A stretch of 6,373 bases of DNA from CAIYEO01 sp037139575 (GTDB lineage Bacteria; Patescibacteriota; Saccharimonadia; Saccharimonadales; UBA4665), in the NCBI GenBank assembly GCA_037139575.1, contig JBAXGD010000022.1:1-6373 (forward strand). Reading direction: 5' to 3'. A program made the position numbers and the translations under genes. The notes beneath the pieces were generated by a model. The model searched no databases and was not told the DNA's origin. It saw only the letters and a list, made by a program, of their open reading frames with translations. Position 1 is the first letter of the stretch; every line of letters starts with the position of its first letter. Below, piece after piece: positions 1 to 6,022 of this stretch.

Positions 1-66
1 AAGAATGGCAACATTGAGTTAGACGATATTGCTTGGCAAAAATTCGAATCATCCCTATCTAGTTAA
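1..66 (+). CDS. 3' tail of a plus-strand gene (partial, unidentified)
   Basis: Frame 1 is open from the window edge to a TAA at 64-66 and gives 21 residues ending in DIAWQKFESSLSS. The other two plus frames hit stops within about 20 bases. The composition (charged and polar residues, one Trp) looks like the end of a real soluble protein, but 21 residues are too few to name a family. The tail overlaps the last 12 bp of the amylase-like gene on the opposite strand (its TAG is at 55-57), so the two genes converge with overlapping ends. A rival reading is a minus-strand ATG at 52-50, just past the amylase stop, open to the window edge (MIRIFAKQ...). I find it less protein-like. The call rests only on an open frame and a plausible stop. 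Confidence 0.5.
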   Translation, partial: KNGNIELDDIAWQKFESSLSS

Positions 67-1827
67 AACAATCGAACAAGACTGAGGAATTTTTATCGTA
101 GTGCTTCCATGTTCAACTTGAACAGTGCTAAGCTTGAACTTTTTAGATTCACCAACATATTTATTTTCTGCTGAAGAAAATGCAACCTGCCACTCTCCGT
201 CGTGTGGGAGATTAAGAGTATATTCATTAAAATCTCTATTGCCAAAATTAATAATAACTACGACGTCATCACCATGCCCACCTTCGTACCATCTATGATA
301 TGAGATTACCTTATTTGTCTCATCGTAATTGAGTAGATTACAATTCTTGCCTGTTAGACCTTTTGAGTGGCCAAAATAATTTCTTCTTAGCTCTATTAGT
401 TTTCTATAAGCTTCGATTATTCCCTGGTTATTCTTTATTTCTGTCTTAGTCCAGTCCAAAGCCTGCCAATCATTAAATTCACCAGTTTCCAAAAATTCCT
501 GACCTTGGAACAGCATCGGAATTCCGGGTAGAGTGAGCTGTAATGTTGCAGCTATAAGGCTTTGCTTCCTGGCAAAATAAGAATTGGTGTCTTTTGGTGC
601 AATAACTGAAACAAATCTAGATGATCCATTTGCGGCACTATCGTGAGAGTCCATATAAATAACTCTCTGGAAAGGATCGTCATTAAATCTTTTATTCATC
701 ATAGTAATCAGTTCAGCCAGATTAATATATTCTGGATTATCACTAGAGAGTGCATTTCTAAAGATTGACGGGCCAGATAGATCCCATTGAGCAGAAAATC
801 CCACCCCACCATCAATGATTTGTTTTGTTAGATACTCATTGCAGCCCAAATCTTCAGCAATAGTAATGGCCCTAGGATTTATTTCTTTTGTTACTTTATT
901 AATTTTCTGAAGTAACTCCCAGCCCTCAGGAAGGTCTGTAGAAGGGTCGGAGTCGTGACCCTTAACATTCCTAATGTAGATAGTCGAATCTACCCTCAGC
1001 CCATCAAGATGACAGTCATGAAGCAACATTCTTACATTATCTAATATATATTGATGAATTTCCGGCCTGCCATAATCTGGTCTAGTATTGCCCCATGGTG
1101 TTTCAGCTCGCCAATCATTATAAAAATAAATTCCACCTTGATTATTTTCCGACCAGCCGTCATATTGCCAAAGATCTAAACTAGTGTCAGGACCTAAATG
1201 GTTATATACAACATCCAGAACAACTCCCATATTCCTTTTATGGGCTTCCTTAACAAATTGCTTGAAACCGTGATGGCCTCCATAAAGACTTTCAACGGCA
1301 AACATATAGTCGATACCATATCCCCATCCCCTATCAAGAATCATTGTATTAATTGGCATTAATTCAATAGTTGTTATTCCTAATTTCTTTAAATGATCTA
1401 GTTTTTTAATTGCGCTTTCGAAAGTACCATTCATTGCTGGATCTGGCCTATTAAAAGTCCCTATATGAAGCTCATAAATAACCTGTTCATTGATCGGAGG
1501 TGGAATATAAGAATCTGATTCCCAATCGAAATTATTCACATAAATAACTGATGCTCCAGCAGCTGTAGTGAAGTGCATGGATCTTGGATCATTATGAGTT
1601 ATGACTTTATCGCCATTCTCAATTACAAACTTATATTCCTGACCCTCTTTGGCATTTTTCGACATAACATGCCAATATCCATCATTCTCGCTAACCATAG
1701 GATCCTTAGTCCAATTATTAAATGTACCTATTAGATATACCTGTTTAGCGTTAGGCGCCCAAAGCCTAAAAGAGAAGCCAGACTTACTTCTAACTACGCC
1801 CACATTTTTCTTCTTAGATGTCTTCAT
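55..1827 (-). CDS. GH13 alpha-amylase family protein with N-terminal CBM48 (1,4-alpha-glucan branching enzyme-like)
   Basis: A 590-residue glycoside hydrolase family 13 protein, expected to act on alpha-1,4-glucan such as glycogen or maltodextrin by hydrolysis or transglycosylation. Residues about 15-100 form a CBM48/E-set domain (FSFRLWAPNAKQV, GTFNNW). Residues about 113-490 form the (beta/alpha)8 barrel, and about 495-590 a C-terminal beta domain. All four GH13 regions are visible: region I DVVYNH (205-210), region II GLRVDS with nucleophile Asp280, region III TIAEDL with acid/base Glu325, and region IV SHD with His395 and Asp396. The active site therefore looks intact. AEDL, DSHD and GIPMLFQGQEF resemble the branching-enzyme-like side of GH13 more than secreted amylases, and there is no signal peptide, so the enzyme should be cytosolic. 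The ATG at 1827 is the earliest usable start, because an in-frame TAA lies seven codons upstream. No Shine-Dalgarno is evident. Exact activity (branching, amylase or trehalohydrolase-type) cannot be fixed from sequence alone. Confidence 0.9.
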   Translation of the reverse strand: MKTSKKKNVGVVRSKSGFSFRLWAPNAKQVYLIGTFNNWTKDPMVSENDGYWHVMSKNAKEGQEYKFVIENGDKVITHNDPRSMHFTTAAGASVIYVNNFDWESDSYIPPPINEQVIYELHIGTFNRPDPAMNGTFESAIKKLDHLKKLGITTIELMPINTMILDRGWGYGIDYMFAVESLYGGHHGFKQFVKEAHKRNMGVVLDVVYNHLGPDTSLDLWQYDGWSENNQGGIYFYNDWRAETPWGNTRPDYGRPEIHQYILDNVRMLLHDCHLDGLRVDSTIYIRNVKGHDSDPSTDLPEGWELLQKINKVTKEINPRAITIAEDLGCNEYLTKQIIDGGVGFSAQWDLSGPSIFRNALSSDNPEYINLAELITMMNKRFNDDPFQRVIYMDSHDSAANGSSRFVSVIAPKDTNSYFARKQSLIAATLQLTLPGIPMLFQGQEFLETGEFNDWQALDWTKTEIKNNQGIIEAYRKLIELRRNYFGHSKGLTGKNCNLLNYDETNKVISYHRWYEGGHGDDVVVIINFGNRDFNEYTLNLPHDGEWQVAFSSAENKYVGESKKFKLSTVQVEHGSTTIKIPQSCSIVLTR

Positions 1828-1841
1828 GAATATTAAATTAC

Positions 1842-1870
1842 ATTATGAATATGATTAAGCATAAGGGCAA
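1842..1870 (-). promoter_or_regulatory. Candidate sigma70-type promoter for the GH13 gene
   Basis: On the minus strand TTGCCC (1870-1865, 4 of 6 to TTGACA) is followed after exactly 17 bp by CATAAT (1847-1842, 5 of 6 to TATAAT). The -10 ends 14 bp before the ATG at 1827, so the predicted RNA start leaves a leader of only about 6-9 nt. This agrees with the lack of a Shine-Dalgarno. An 8-bp direct repeat (ATGAATAT at 1826-1833 and 1845-1852) overlaps both the start codon and the -10. Confidence 0.5.
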
Positions 1871-1876
1871 GTAAAA

Positions 1877-1906
1877 TTGCTATGGTAAAAAAGAATACTT
1901 CATGAT
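1877..1906 (+). promoter_or_regulatory. Weak candidate promoter for the small membrane protein gene
   Basis: TTGCTA (1877-1882) is followed after 18 bp by CATGAT (1901-1906, 4 of 6 to TATAAT). The -10 ends 12 bp before the ATG at 1919, which again implies a leader of only a few bases. It is divergent from, and back-to-back with, the GH13 promoter: the two -35 boxes are 6 bp apart. The match is weak and could be chance in A/T-rich DNA. Confidence 0.3.
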
Positions 1907-1918
1907 AGAATTACTCAC

Positions 1919-2218
1919 ATGTCAAATATAGAACCAGAATTAAGCACAGAATCACAAGAAAATATTACTTTTAGAGAGTTTACTAAGGACATCTCAAAAA
2001 CCACTAAATTATCTCTAGCTTCGATAGCTGGTGGGCTATGCATGGAAGGAGTTGGGCTTCTAATGTCAGGCGTGAATCACTTCTCAAGTAGCAAGAATGA
2101 AATATTTTCCGAAAACTTGGCTACAGATGTAAAAGTAGCTGGAGTAGTTTCTGTTTTAGGCGGACTTAGCGTGATTGCAGCAAGATTGAATCACAAGTCA
2201 AAACACGTTAGAGAATAA
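1919..2218 (+). CDS. Small two-segment membrane protein, function unknown
   Basis: A 99-residue protein I do not recognise. Residues 1-30 are polar and acidic with no signal peptide. Two hydrophobic stretches follow: about 31-52 (LSLASIAGGL...GLLMSG) and about 71-90 (VKVAGVVSVLGGLSVIAARL). Each is rich in Gly, Ala and Ser with GG pairs, the sort of small-residue faces that let helices pack. A 20-residue polar loop separates them and the C-terminus is basic (NHKSKHVRE), so a helical hairpin with both ends in the cytoplasm is plausible. It is the only complete plus-strand gene here, diverging from the GH13 gene and converging on the tRNA-Leu with 9 bp between its TAA and the CCA end. No good Shine-Dalgarno precedes the ATG. 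The hydrophobic pattern and the clean fit between neighbours support a real gene. A role (toxin, holin-like, envelope) would be a guess. Confidence 0.65.
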   Translation: MSNIEPELSTESQENITFREFTKDISKTTKLSLASIAGGLCMEGVGLLMSGVNHFSSSKNEIFSENLATDVKVAGVVSVLGGLSVIAARLNHKSKHVRE

Positions 2219-2332
2219 CAGTACTAATGGTGGGGACAAGAGGACTTGAACCTCCACGAACAAATGTTCACTAGCTTCTGAAGCTAACGCGTCTACCAAT
2301 TCCGCCATATCCCCTTAAAAACAATCAGTACT
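2219..2332. repeat. 7-bp direct repeat CAGTACT flanking tRNA-Leu
   Basis: CAGTACT occurs at 2219-2225 and again at 2326-2332, bracketing the tRNA (2228-2314) with 2 and 11 bp to spare. Extended with one gap the copies read CAGTACTAA and CAGTACTTAA. The core AGTACT is a palindrome. The repeat is short enough to be chance. Confidence 0.35.
2228..2314 (-). tRNA. tRNA-Leu (anticodon CAG)
   Basis: The 87-nt minus-strand sequence folds as a class II tRNA. The acceptor stem is GGGGATA with TGTCCCC (one G-T pair), followed by discriminator A and an encoded CCA (2230-2228). The D arm is GCG...CGC around AATTGGTAGA. The anticodon stem is TTAGC/GCTAG with loop TTCAGAA, putting CAG at 2280-2278. The long variable arm is GAAC-ATTT-GTTC, and the T arm is GGAGG-TTCAAGT-CCTCT. 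The long variable arm and CAG anticodon assign it to leucine, reading CUG codons. It sits 31 bp past the stop of the solute-binding protein gene. Confidence 0.96.
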
Positions 2333-2339
2333 TAAGAAG

Positions 2340-2345
2340 ATTATA
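2340..2345 (-). promoter_or_regulatory. Candidate -10 box of the tRNA-Leu promoter
   Basis: A perfect TATAAT on the minus strand starts right after the TAG stop of the solute-binding protein gene and lies 25 bp before the mature 5' end of the tRNA. Initiation would be near 2333, leaving a 5' leader of roughly 18 nt for RNase P. No good -35 was found at 16-18 bp, and the upstream DNA is inside the previous gene. The tRNA could instead be made by readthrough from the operon. Confidence 0.4.
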
Positions 2346-4127
2346 CTATTTTTTAGTATTTGTTACTTTGGCTTGTCTAATCTCCCAATTAACCACATTA
2401 TTATATCTATCTGAATCAGAGTTGATGGAAGTAGGATTAAGTCCTGCAATCGCTAGGTTTGAAACATATAGATATCGAGGCTGGTATAGGCCGATTGCTG
2501 GAACATCTGACTGCCATGATTGAAGGAATTGCTGATATTTTATGGCTCGAAGAGTTGGATCTAATCTAGTTCTACCTGCCTGTAATGATTCATCTGCTGT
2601 CTTGGAAGAATATTCTGAGAGATTTAGCCTAAATGGTGACCTTGGGTCAGTTTGAGAACTATCCCAATAAGTATAGACATCTGGATCCACACCAATAGAT
2701 ATTCCATACTGCAAAGCCTGGTAGTTATGATAACTAACAGCGTACTTAAGGTCACTGTCGCTCAATGCATTTATACGAAGATCAACCCCAACCTTTCTCC
2801 ACTGTATTTTCAACAAATCATCTGTTGTTTTTGCTTCGTTACTATCGGGAGAAGATAAAATGATAGTCAGTGGCTTACCTGATTTATACCTTATTCCATC
2901 GGCACCTTTAACCCAACCATCACTATTTAACGCTGATTCTGCAGCTTTTGGATCATACCCAGCCTGTGCATATTTAGCATCATATCCTAATTGCCCTCTG
3001 AGTAAAGGCTCGTACACAATTTTAGTTGCGTAATTTAATGCGCCTATAATCTGATTCTTATTAGTGGCTTGAAGCAAAGCCTTTCTGACATTCAAATCAC
3101 TAAGAATTGGATCAGATGTTTTAAGGAAAATCATATTAGATGCAGTTAGTGGTACGCTGAATACTTTTGCATTGTTGCTTGATTTAGGAATATCCACGAG
3201 TCCCGACATAGTATCAATTTTCTTTGATTTGAATGTATCAATCATTTGAGCTTTATTACGAAAAGCTTCGATAGTAATGCCATTGAGTTTGGCTGGGCCT
3301 TGCCAATAGCCTTTATATGATCTAAGCTCAATTGTTTGTTGAGCTGTGTCAGGTGTATTGCCCTGAGCCCTAACAGCAACCAGCGAGAATGGACCAGAAC
3401 CAACTGGAGACACTGTATCGAAATTTATGGTTCGCATATTAGCCGGAGAAATACTAGATAATATATGTTTGGGCAGAATCCCAGTAGTTAACGAGTAAGG
3501 AAAAGAACTAAGTGGAGTAGGTAGGCTAAAAACAATAGTACTTAAATCTGGGGTAGTTATTGTTATTCCCTTCCAGCTAGAAAAAAGTGGCGACTGAGCA
3601 TCTGGAGATTGGATTAGTTTGAATGTGAAAGCAACGTCATTAGAAGTAAGGCTTTTACCATCTTGCCACTTTAAGTTAGGCTTTAGTTTGAACGTATAGT
3701 CTCGACCACTTTGGTTAACTGAGTATGAACTTGCTAGCGATGGCACTAAATTATTAGAGTTATCATATTTTAATAGTCCTGCAAAAACCAGATTAGAGAC
3801 CGATGAATCAACTGCTGTTGAAGCATAGATTGGATTGCAATTACTGTAGCTTCCAAGTATGCCCTCTTTTAAATTTCCACCAGGCACAAACTGGTTAGTC
3901 TGAAAATATACGGACAAGTGTATTATCTGTATTATTACCAGAAATATTACTAATAGCGATCCAATCAGCCAAGTAGAAACAAACTTCCAAATCGGCTCAA
4001 GCTTGTTGAGTCTTTTAATGAAATTTTTTTCGAATTTAGCAGTTGTTTCATCGGTTAACTGCTCGAACTGATTCACTCCACTTGTATACTTTTTTTTGAA
4101 AACTTTTTTATAATCTTTTGATGCCAT
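2346..4127 (-). CDS. Membrane-anchored ABC-type peptide/solute-binding protein (SBP family 5)
   Basis: A 593-residue extracellular solute-binding protein of the SBP_bac_5 (OppA/DppA-like) type, expected to bind oligopeptides or similar solutes outside the membrane for an ABC importer. Residues 1-46 are polar and Lys-rich. Residues about 48-74 form one strong hydrophobic helix (WLIGSLLVIFLVIIQIIHL). The binding domain spans about 85-585. Family features include an N-terminal strand with SNLVFAGLLKYD, YTFKLKPNLKWQDG (144-157), VGSGPF (242-247), the NVRKALLQATNK helix (346-357), and DPDVYTYWDS (481-490). The helix is not followed by a lipobox (the lone Cys is at 97) or a clear signal-peptidase site, so it probably stays as an anchor with a 46-residue cytoplasmic tail, which is unusual for the family. 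The ATG at 4127 has a GAGG Shine-Dalgarno 8 nt upstream (4139-4136). It is the last gene of the run, 18 bp after secG. No permease or ATPase is in the window, so the ligand is unproven. Confidence 0.88.
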   Translation of the reverse strand: MASKDYKKVFKKKYTSGVNQFEQLTDETTAKFEKNFIKRLNKLEPIWKFVSTWLIGSLLVIFLVIIQIIHLSVYFQTNQFVPGGNLKEGILGSYSNCNPIYASTAVDSSVSNLVFAGLLKYDNSNNLVPSLASSYSVNQSGRDYTFKLKPNLKWQDGKSLTSNDVAFTFKLIQSPDAQSPLFSSWKGITITTPDLSTIVFSLPTPLSSFPYSLTTGILPKHILSSISPANMRTINFDTVSPVGSGPFSLVAVRAQGNTPDTAQQTIELRSYKGYWQGPAKLNGITIEAFRNKAQMIDTFKSKKIDTMSGLVDIPKSSNNAKVFSVPLTASNMIFLKTSDPILSDLNVRKALLQATNKNQIIGALNYATKIVYEPLLRGQLGYDAKYAQAGYDPKAAESALNSDGWVKGADGIRYKSGKPLTIILSSPDSNEAKTTDDLLKIQWRKVGVDLRINALSDSDLKYAVSYHNYQALQYGISIGVDPDVYTYWDSSQTDPRSPFRLNLSEYSSKTADESLQAGRTRLDPTLRAIKYQQFLQSWQSDVPAIGLYQPRYLYVSNLAIAGLNPTSINSDSDRYNNVVNWEIRQAKVTNTKK

Positions 4128-4145
4128 TGGATACGCCTCGAGATA

Positions 4146-4358
4146 TTAGACAGTTATACCCAATATCAGCGATGCAGAAAAAATGAAAGCCATAATAATA
4201 GTTAGTTGGTGAATAGACTTATCGGTACCACGTCTTACTGTATTAACTTCACCACCGCCACCAAGTCCAGCGCCCAATGAAGCTCCTCGCACCTGCAATA
4301 ATATCAGCAAGGTCATTATCGCCATTGAGGCAATAGTTATGTAGTTGAATATATTCAT
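4146..4358 (-). CDS. secG: Preprotein translocase subunit SecG
   Basis: A 70-residue SecG, the small accessory subunit of the SecYEG channel that aids SecA-driven export in the cytoplasmic membrane. It shows the family layout: a first helix at about residues 3-23 ending in LLILLQVRGASLGAGLGGGG, the conserved LLQ...G-rich cytoplasmic loop, then TVRRGTDK before a second helix at about 50-69. The length is normal for the compact bacterial form. Its ATG shares the sequence ATGA (4358-4355) with the TGA stop of the PF04020-type gene, so translation is probably coupled. No strong Shine-Dalgarno lies upstream. The solute-binding protein gene follows after 18 bp. The call rests on the glycine-rich motif, size and topology. 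Confidence 0.93.
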   Translation of the reverse strand: MNIFNYITIASMAIMTLLILLQVRGASLGAGLGGGGEVNTVRRGTDKSIHQLTIIMAFIFSASLILGITV

Positions 4359-4750
4359 CGTTCTTCAATTATAGCTGTTACTAGATAGTTTACCAACCCA
4401 ATTATTAGCCCGGCAAGTATAGCCACAAAGAAATTCGTGACATGTAGTGGTGTATATAGCTTACTAACTAAAAATACCATCAGGCCATTCACAAGTATCA
4501 TAAAAAGACCAAGGGAAAGCAAAATTGCAGGTAAAGAAAGGATGACTACTAGTGGCTTTATAAGTATGTTTACTATAGCCAGAATAAATCCGGCCTCAAT
4601 TGCAGAGGAGATATGGGTTCCATAGCTAATTTTGTCTGAACCAATCAGTCCAACGGCAATCCAAAGGCCTAATGAACAGACTATCCATCTGAGCAAAAAC
4701 CTAATAAAGGCTAAATTAAATCCATTCATATTTTTACTATTGTAGGACAC
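4355..4750 (-). CDS. Four-helix membrane protein of the PF04020 'phage holin family 4' type
   Basis: A 131-residue integral membrane protein with about four helices (roughly 16-36, 49-70, 71-97 and 105-128). The core AIVNILIKPLVVILSLP followed by SLGLFMILVNGL matches the conserved N...KP...LP...LGLF...N pattern of the small membrane family often labelled 'phage holin family protein' (also YvlD-like). Despite the label, members are common on bacterial chromosomes and no phage gene lies nearby, so a lytic role is not implied and the function is unknown. The start is GTG at 4750. It directly abuts the pepP TAG, and a good Shine-Dalgarno AAGGGAG (4763-4757) inside the pepP end lies 6 nt upstream. 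The in-frame ATG at 4729 lacks such a site. The TGA stop overlaps the secG start. It is therefore tightly built into the operon. Confidence 0.85.
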   Translation of the reverse strand: MSYNSKNMNGFNLAFIRFLLRWIVCSLGLWIAVGLIGSDKISYGTHISSAIEAGFILAIVNILIKPLVVILSLPAILLSLGLFMILVNGLMVFLVSKLYTPLHVTNFFVAILAGLIIGLVNYLVTAIIEER

Positions 4751-5983
4751 CTATAACTCCCTTGGCAAATTACGACTGAGTACCTCACAGCCACTATCTG
4801 TTATTAAAATATCGTCCTCGATCCTAATGCCAATTGATTCTTCGGGTATATATATCCCTGGCTCACAGGTAACCACCATATTAGGTGCTAGTGGTTTTTT
4901 ATAATCACCAACATCATGAACATCAATGCCCAAGAAATGACTTACCATGTGTGGAAAATACTTTCTAACATTTTCCCTATCTATAATTTTAATCAGTCCT
5001 AGTTCTCTCAGTTTTTCACCAATGTACTTCTCCATTTCCTCTTCATATTCTTCCAAAATAACGCCCGGCTTAAGTAGAGTCAGGGCATAGTCCTGTGCAG
5101 AAAGTACTGCATCGTAAACATTACGGAGTCTTTTGCTAGGTTTTCCTGGAACTATTGTTCTTGTTATGTCGGCACTGTAATTATTAAATCTGGCACCCAC
5201 ATCGATAACTATAGGTAGGTTTATATCAATTTCTGAATTGTTTAAAGTAGAATGAATGATTGTCGAGTTTATGCCGGATCCTACTATTGGAGTGAATGCA
5301 TGTTTAGCAGCACCCTTAGATCTAAACCCTGATGATATATCTGCTTCTATTTCGTATTCGTAATTGTATGTATCCAACTTTTTTTGTTTCATGATTGGTT
5401 TTAAAGTTTTTACAGTGATACCTATAGCTTCTTTTATAGCCTCTATTTCTGGCAATTGTTTAATTACTCTTAGATTCATTAGATGTGCTCTTAGGTCTAA
5501 TAGTTCAATTGAGGAATTAATTTCTTTAAGTTTTGTAATCAAGGATTCTCTTGCGGGGTTAGAATACATTCCATATGCTGAAATAAATTTAGGATTTGCT
5601 GCAAGCGTTGCCACATGCTTAGATTTCTTGATCCTGGAATTTAAAATCTTCCAACCATCTTTATCCGAATAGCACTCTTCTATGCCAGATATGTTTTTTA
5701 CAGTGTCGTAACTAACCTTACCATCAAAGAAGTCATGGATTTCTGAGTATTCAGGAACGATAATATATTCCTTATTCTTATCCATCACAAGAATCAGATT
5801 TGGTTCATCGATTCCAGTTAAATACCAAAAATTACTATCTTGAGAGAATTCCAATGTTTCATCGGCATTCTTCTGGACAAGTCCATTAGCAGTTATAACT
5901 ATAGGGGCAGTGCCAAGAAATAGCTCTCTTAACTTTTGCCGATTACCTTTAAAAAATTCCTTATCAAAAGATGAGTTGTTCAT
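4751..5983 (-). CDS. pepP: Xaa-Pro aminopeptidase (aminopeptidase P, M24B family)
   Basis: A cytosolic dinuclear metallopeptidase that removes the N-terminal residue from peptides with proline in second position. Counting from the ATG at 5983, the protein has 410 residues: an aminopeptidase P N-terminal domain (about 5-125, including FWYLTGIDEPN) and a pita-bread catalytic domain (about 175-405). All five metal ligands are visible: Asp261 (VIDVGA), Asp272 (SADITRT), His349 (VSHFLG), Glu374 (CEPGIYI) and Glu389 (RIEDD). The accessory histidines His244 (IIHSTLN), His345 (FPHMVSH) and His356 (DVHDVG) are also present, so activity is expected. A TTG at 5989 would add two residues, but AGGG (5995-5992) is 8 nt from the ATG and only 2 nt from the TTG, so the ATG is preferred. 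The gene leads a compact operon with the PF04020-type gene, secG and the binding protein, and starts 39 bp after the methyltransferase stop. A related M24 peptidase such as prolidase is the alternative, but the N-terminal domain favours aminopeptidase P. Confidence 0.93.
   Translation of the reverse strand: MNNSSFDKEFFKGNRQKLRELFLGTAPIVITANGLVQKNADETLEFSQDSNFWYLTGIDEPNLILVMDKNKEYIIVPEYSEIHDFFDGKVSYDTVKNISGIEECYSDKDGWKILNSRIKKSKHVATLAANPKFISAYGMYSNPARESLITKLKEINSSIELLDLRAHLMNLRVIKQLPEIEAIKEAIGITVKTLKPIMKQKKLDTYNYEYEIEADISSGFRSKGAAKHAFTPIVGSGINSTIIHSTLNNSEIDINLPIVIDVGARFNNYSADITRTIVPGKPSKRLRNVYDAVLSAQDYALTLLKPGVILEEYEEEMEKYIGEKLRELGLIKIIDRENVRKYFPHMVSHFLGIDVHDVGDYKKPLAPNMVVTCEPGIYIPEESIGIRIEDDILITDSGCEVLSRNLPREL
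4757..4763 (-). promoter_or_regulatory. Ribosome binding site that decides the GTG start at 4750
   Basis: The minus strand reads AAGGGAG, then 6 nt, then GTG. This is the best Shine-Dalgarno match I saw in the window. It lies within the last codons of pepP, so translation of the PF04020-type gene can begin as ribosomes finish PepP. Confidence 0.65.
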
Positions 5984-5995
5984 AATCAAAACCCT

Positions 5996-6004
5996 AGTAT
6001 AACA
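5996..6004 (-). promoter_or_regulatory. Candidate extended -10 promoter for the pepP operon
   Basis: The minus strand reads TGTTATACT, matching the extended -10 form TGnTATAAT at all but one base. No -35 was found at 16-17 bp, but extended -10 promoters can work without one. It lies in the 39-bp gap before pepP, and the -10 ends 12 bp before the ATG. RNA would start about 5-6 nt before the ATG, leaving the AGGG Shine-Dalgarno outside that transcript. Transcripts reading through from the methyltransferase gene would carry it. Confidence 0.45.
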
Positions 6005-6022
6005 TTAATTTAACTTAACTTC

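Noticed and set aside
1649..1858. Plus-strand 69-codon open frame over the GH13 5' end
   Set aside because: It lies opposite the strongly conserved CBM48 coding region and has no family-like features, so it is a shadow frame.
2652..2858. Plus-strand 68-codon open frame inside the solute-binding protein gene
   Set aside because: It is antisense to conserved SBP sequence, with no domain or ribosome binding site.
4088..4098. Slippery A-AAA-AAG heptamer in an A8 run near the start of the binding-protein gene (DnaX-like frameshift site)
   Set aside because: The heptamer is in the right phase, but the -1 frame stops about 14 codons later, no clear stimulatory hairpin was seen, and A runs are expected where Lys codons cluster in A/T-rich DNA.
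4355..4358. Reassigned TGA (code 4 or 25)
   Set aside because: Reading through the TGA here or at 6025-6023 soon meets other stops, and both proteins end at sensible places, so TGA acts as a stop.
4437..4625. Plus-strand 62-codon open frame
   Set aside because: It is the antisense shadow of the PF04020-type membrane gene.
4355..4750. Phage remnant or lysis cassette based on the 'holin' family label
   Set aside because: No endolysin, integrase or structural phage gene is near. The family is common on chromosomes, and the gene is embedded in a housekeeping-type operon.
5364..5672. Plus-strand 102-codon open frame
   Set aside because: It is antisense to pepP. Its hydrophobic look comes from reading Lys- and Glu-rich codons backwards.
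5984..5989. TTG start for pepP, adding two residues
   Set aside because: The Shine-Dalgarno-like AGGG is only 2 nt from the TTG but 8 nt from the ATG at 5983.
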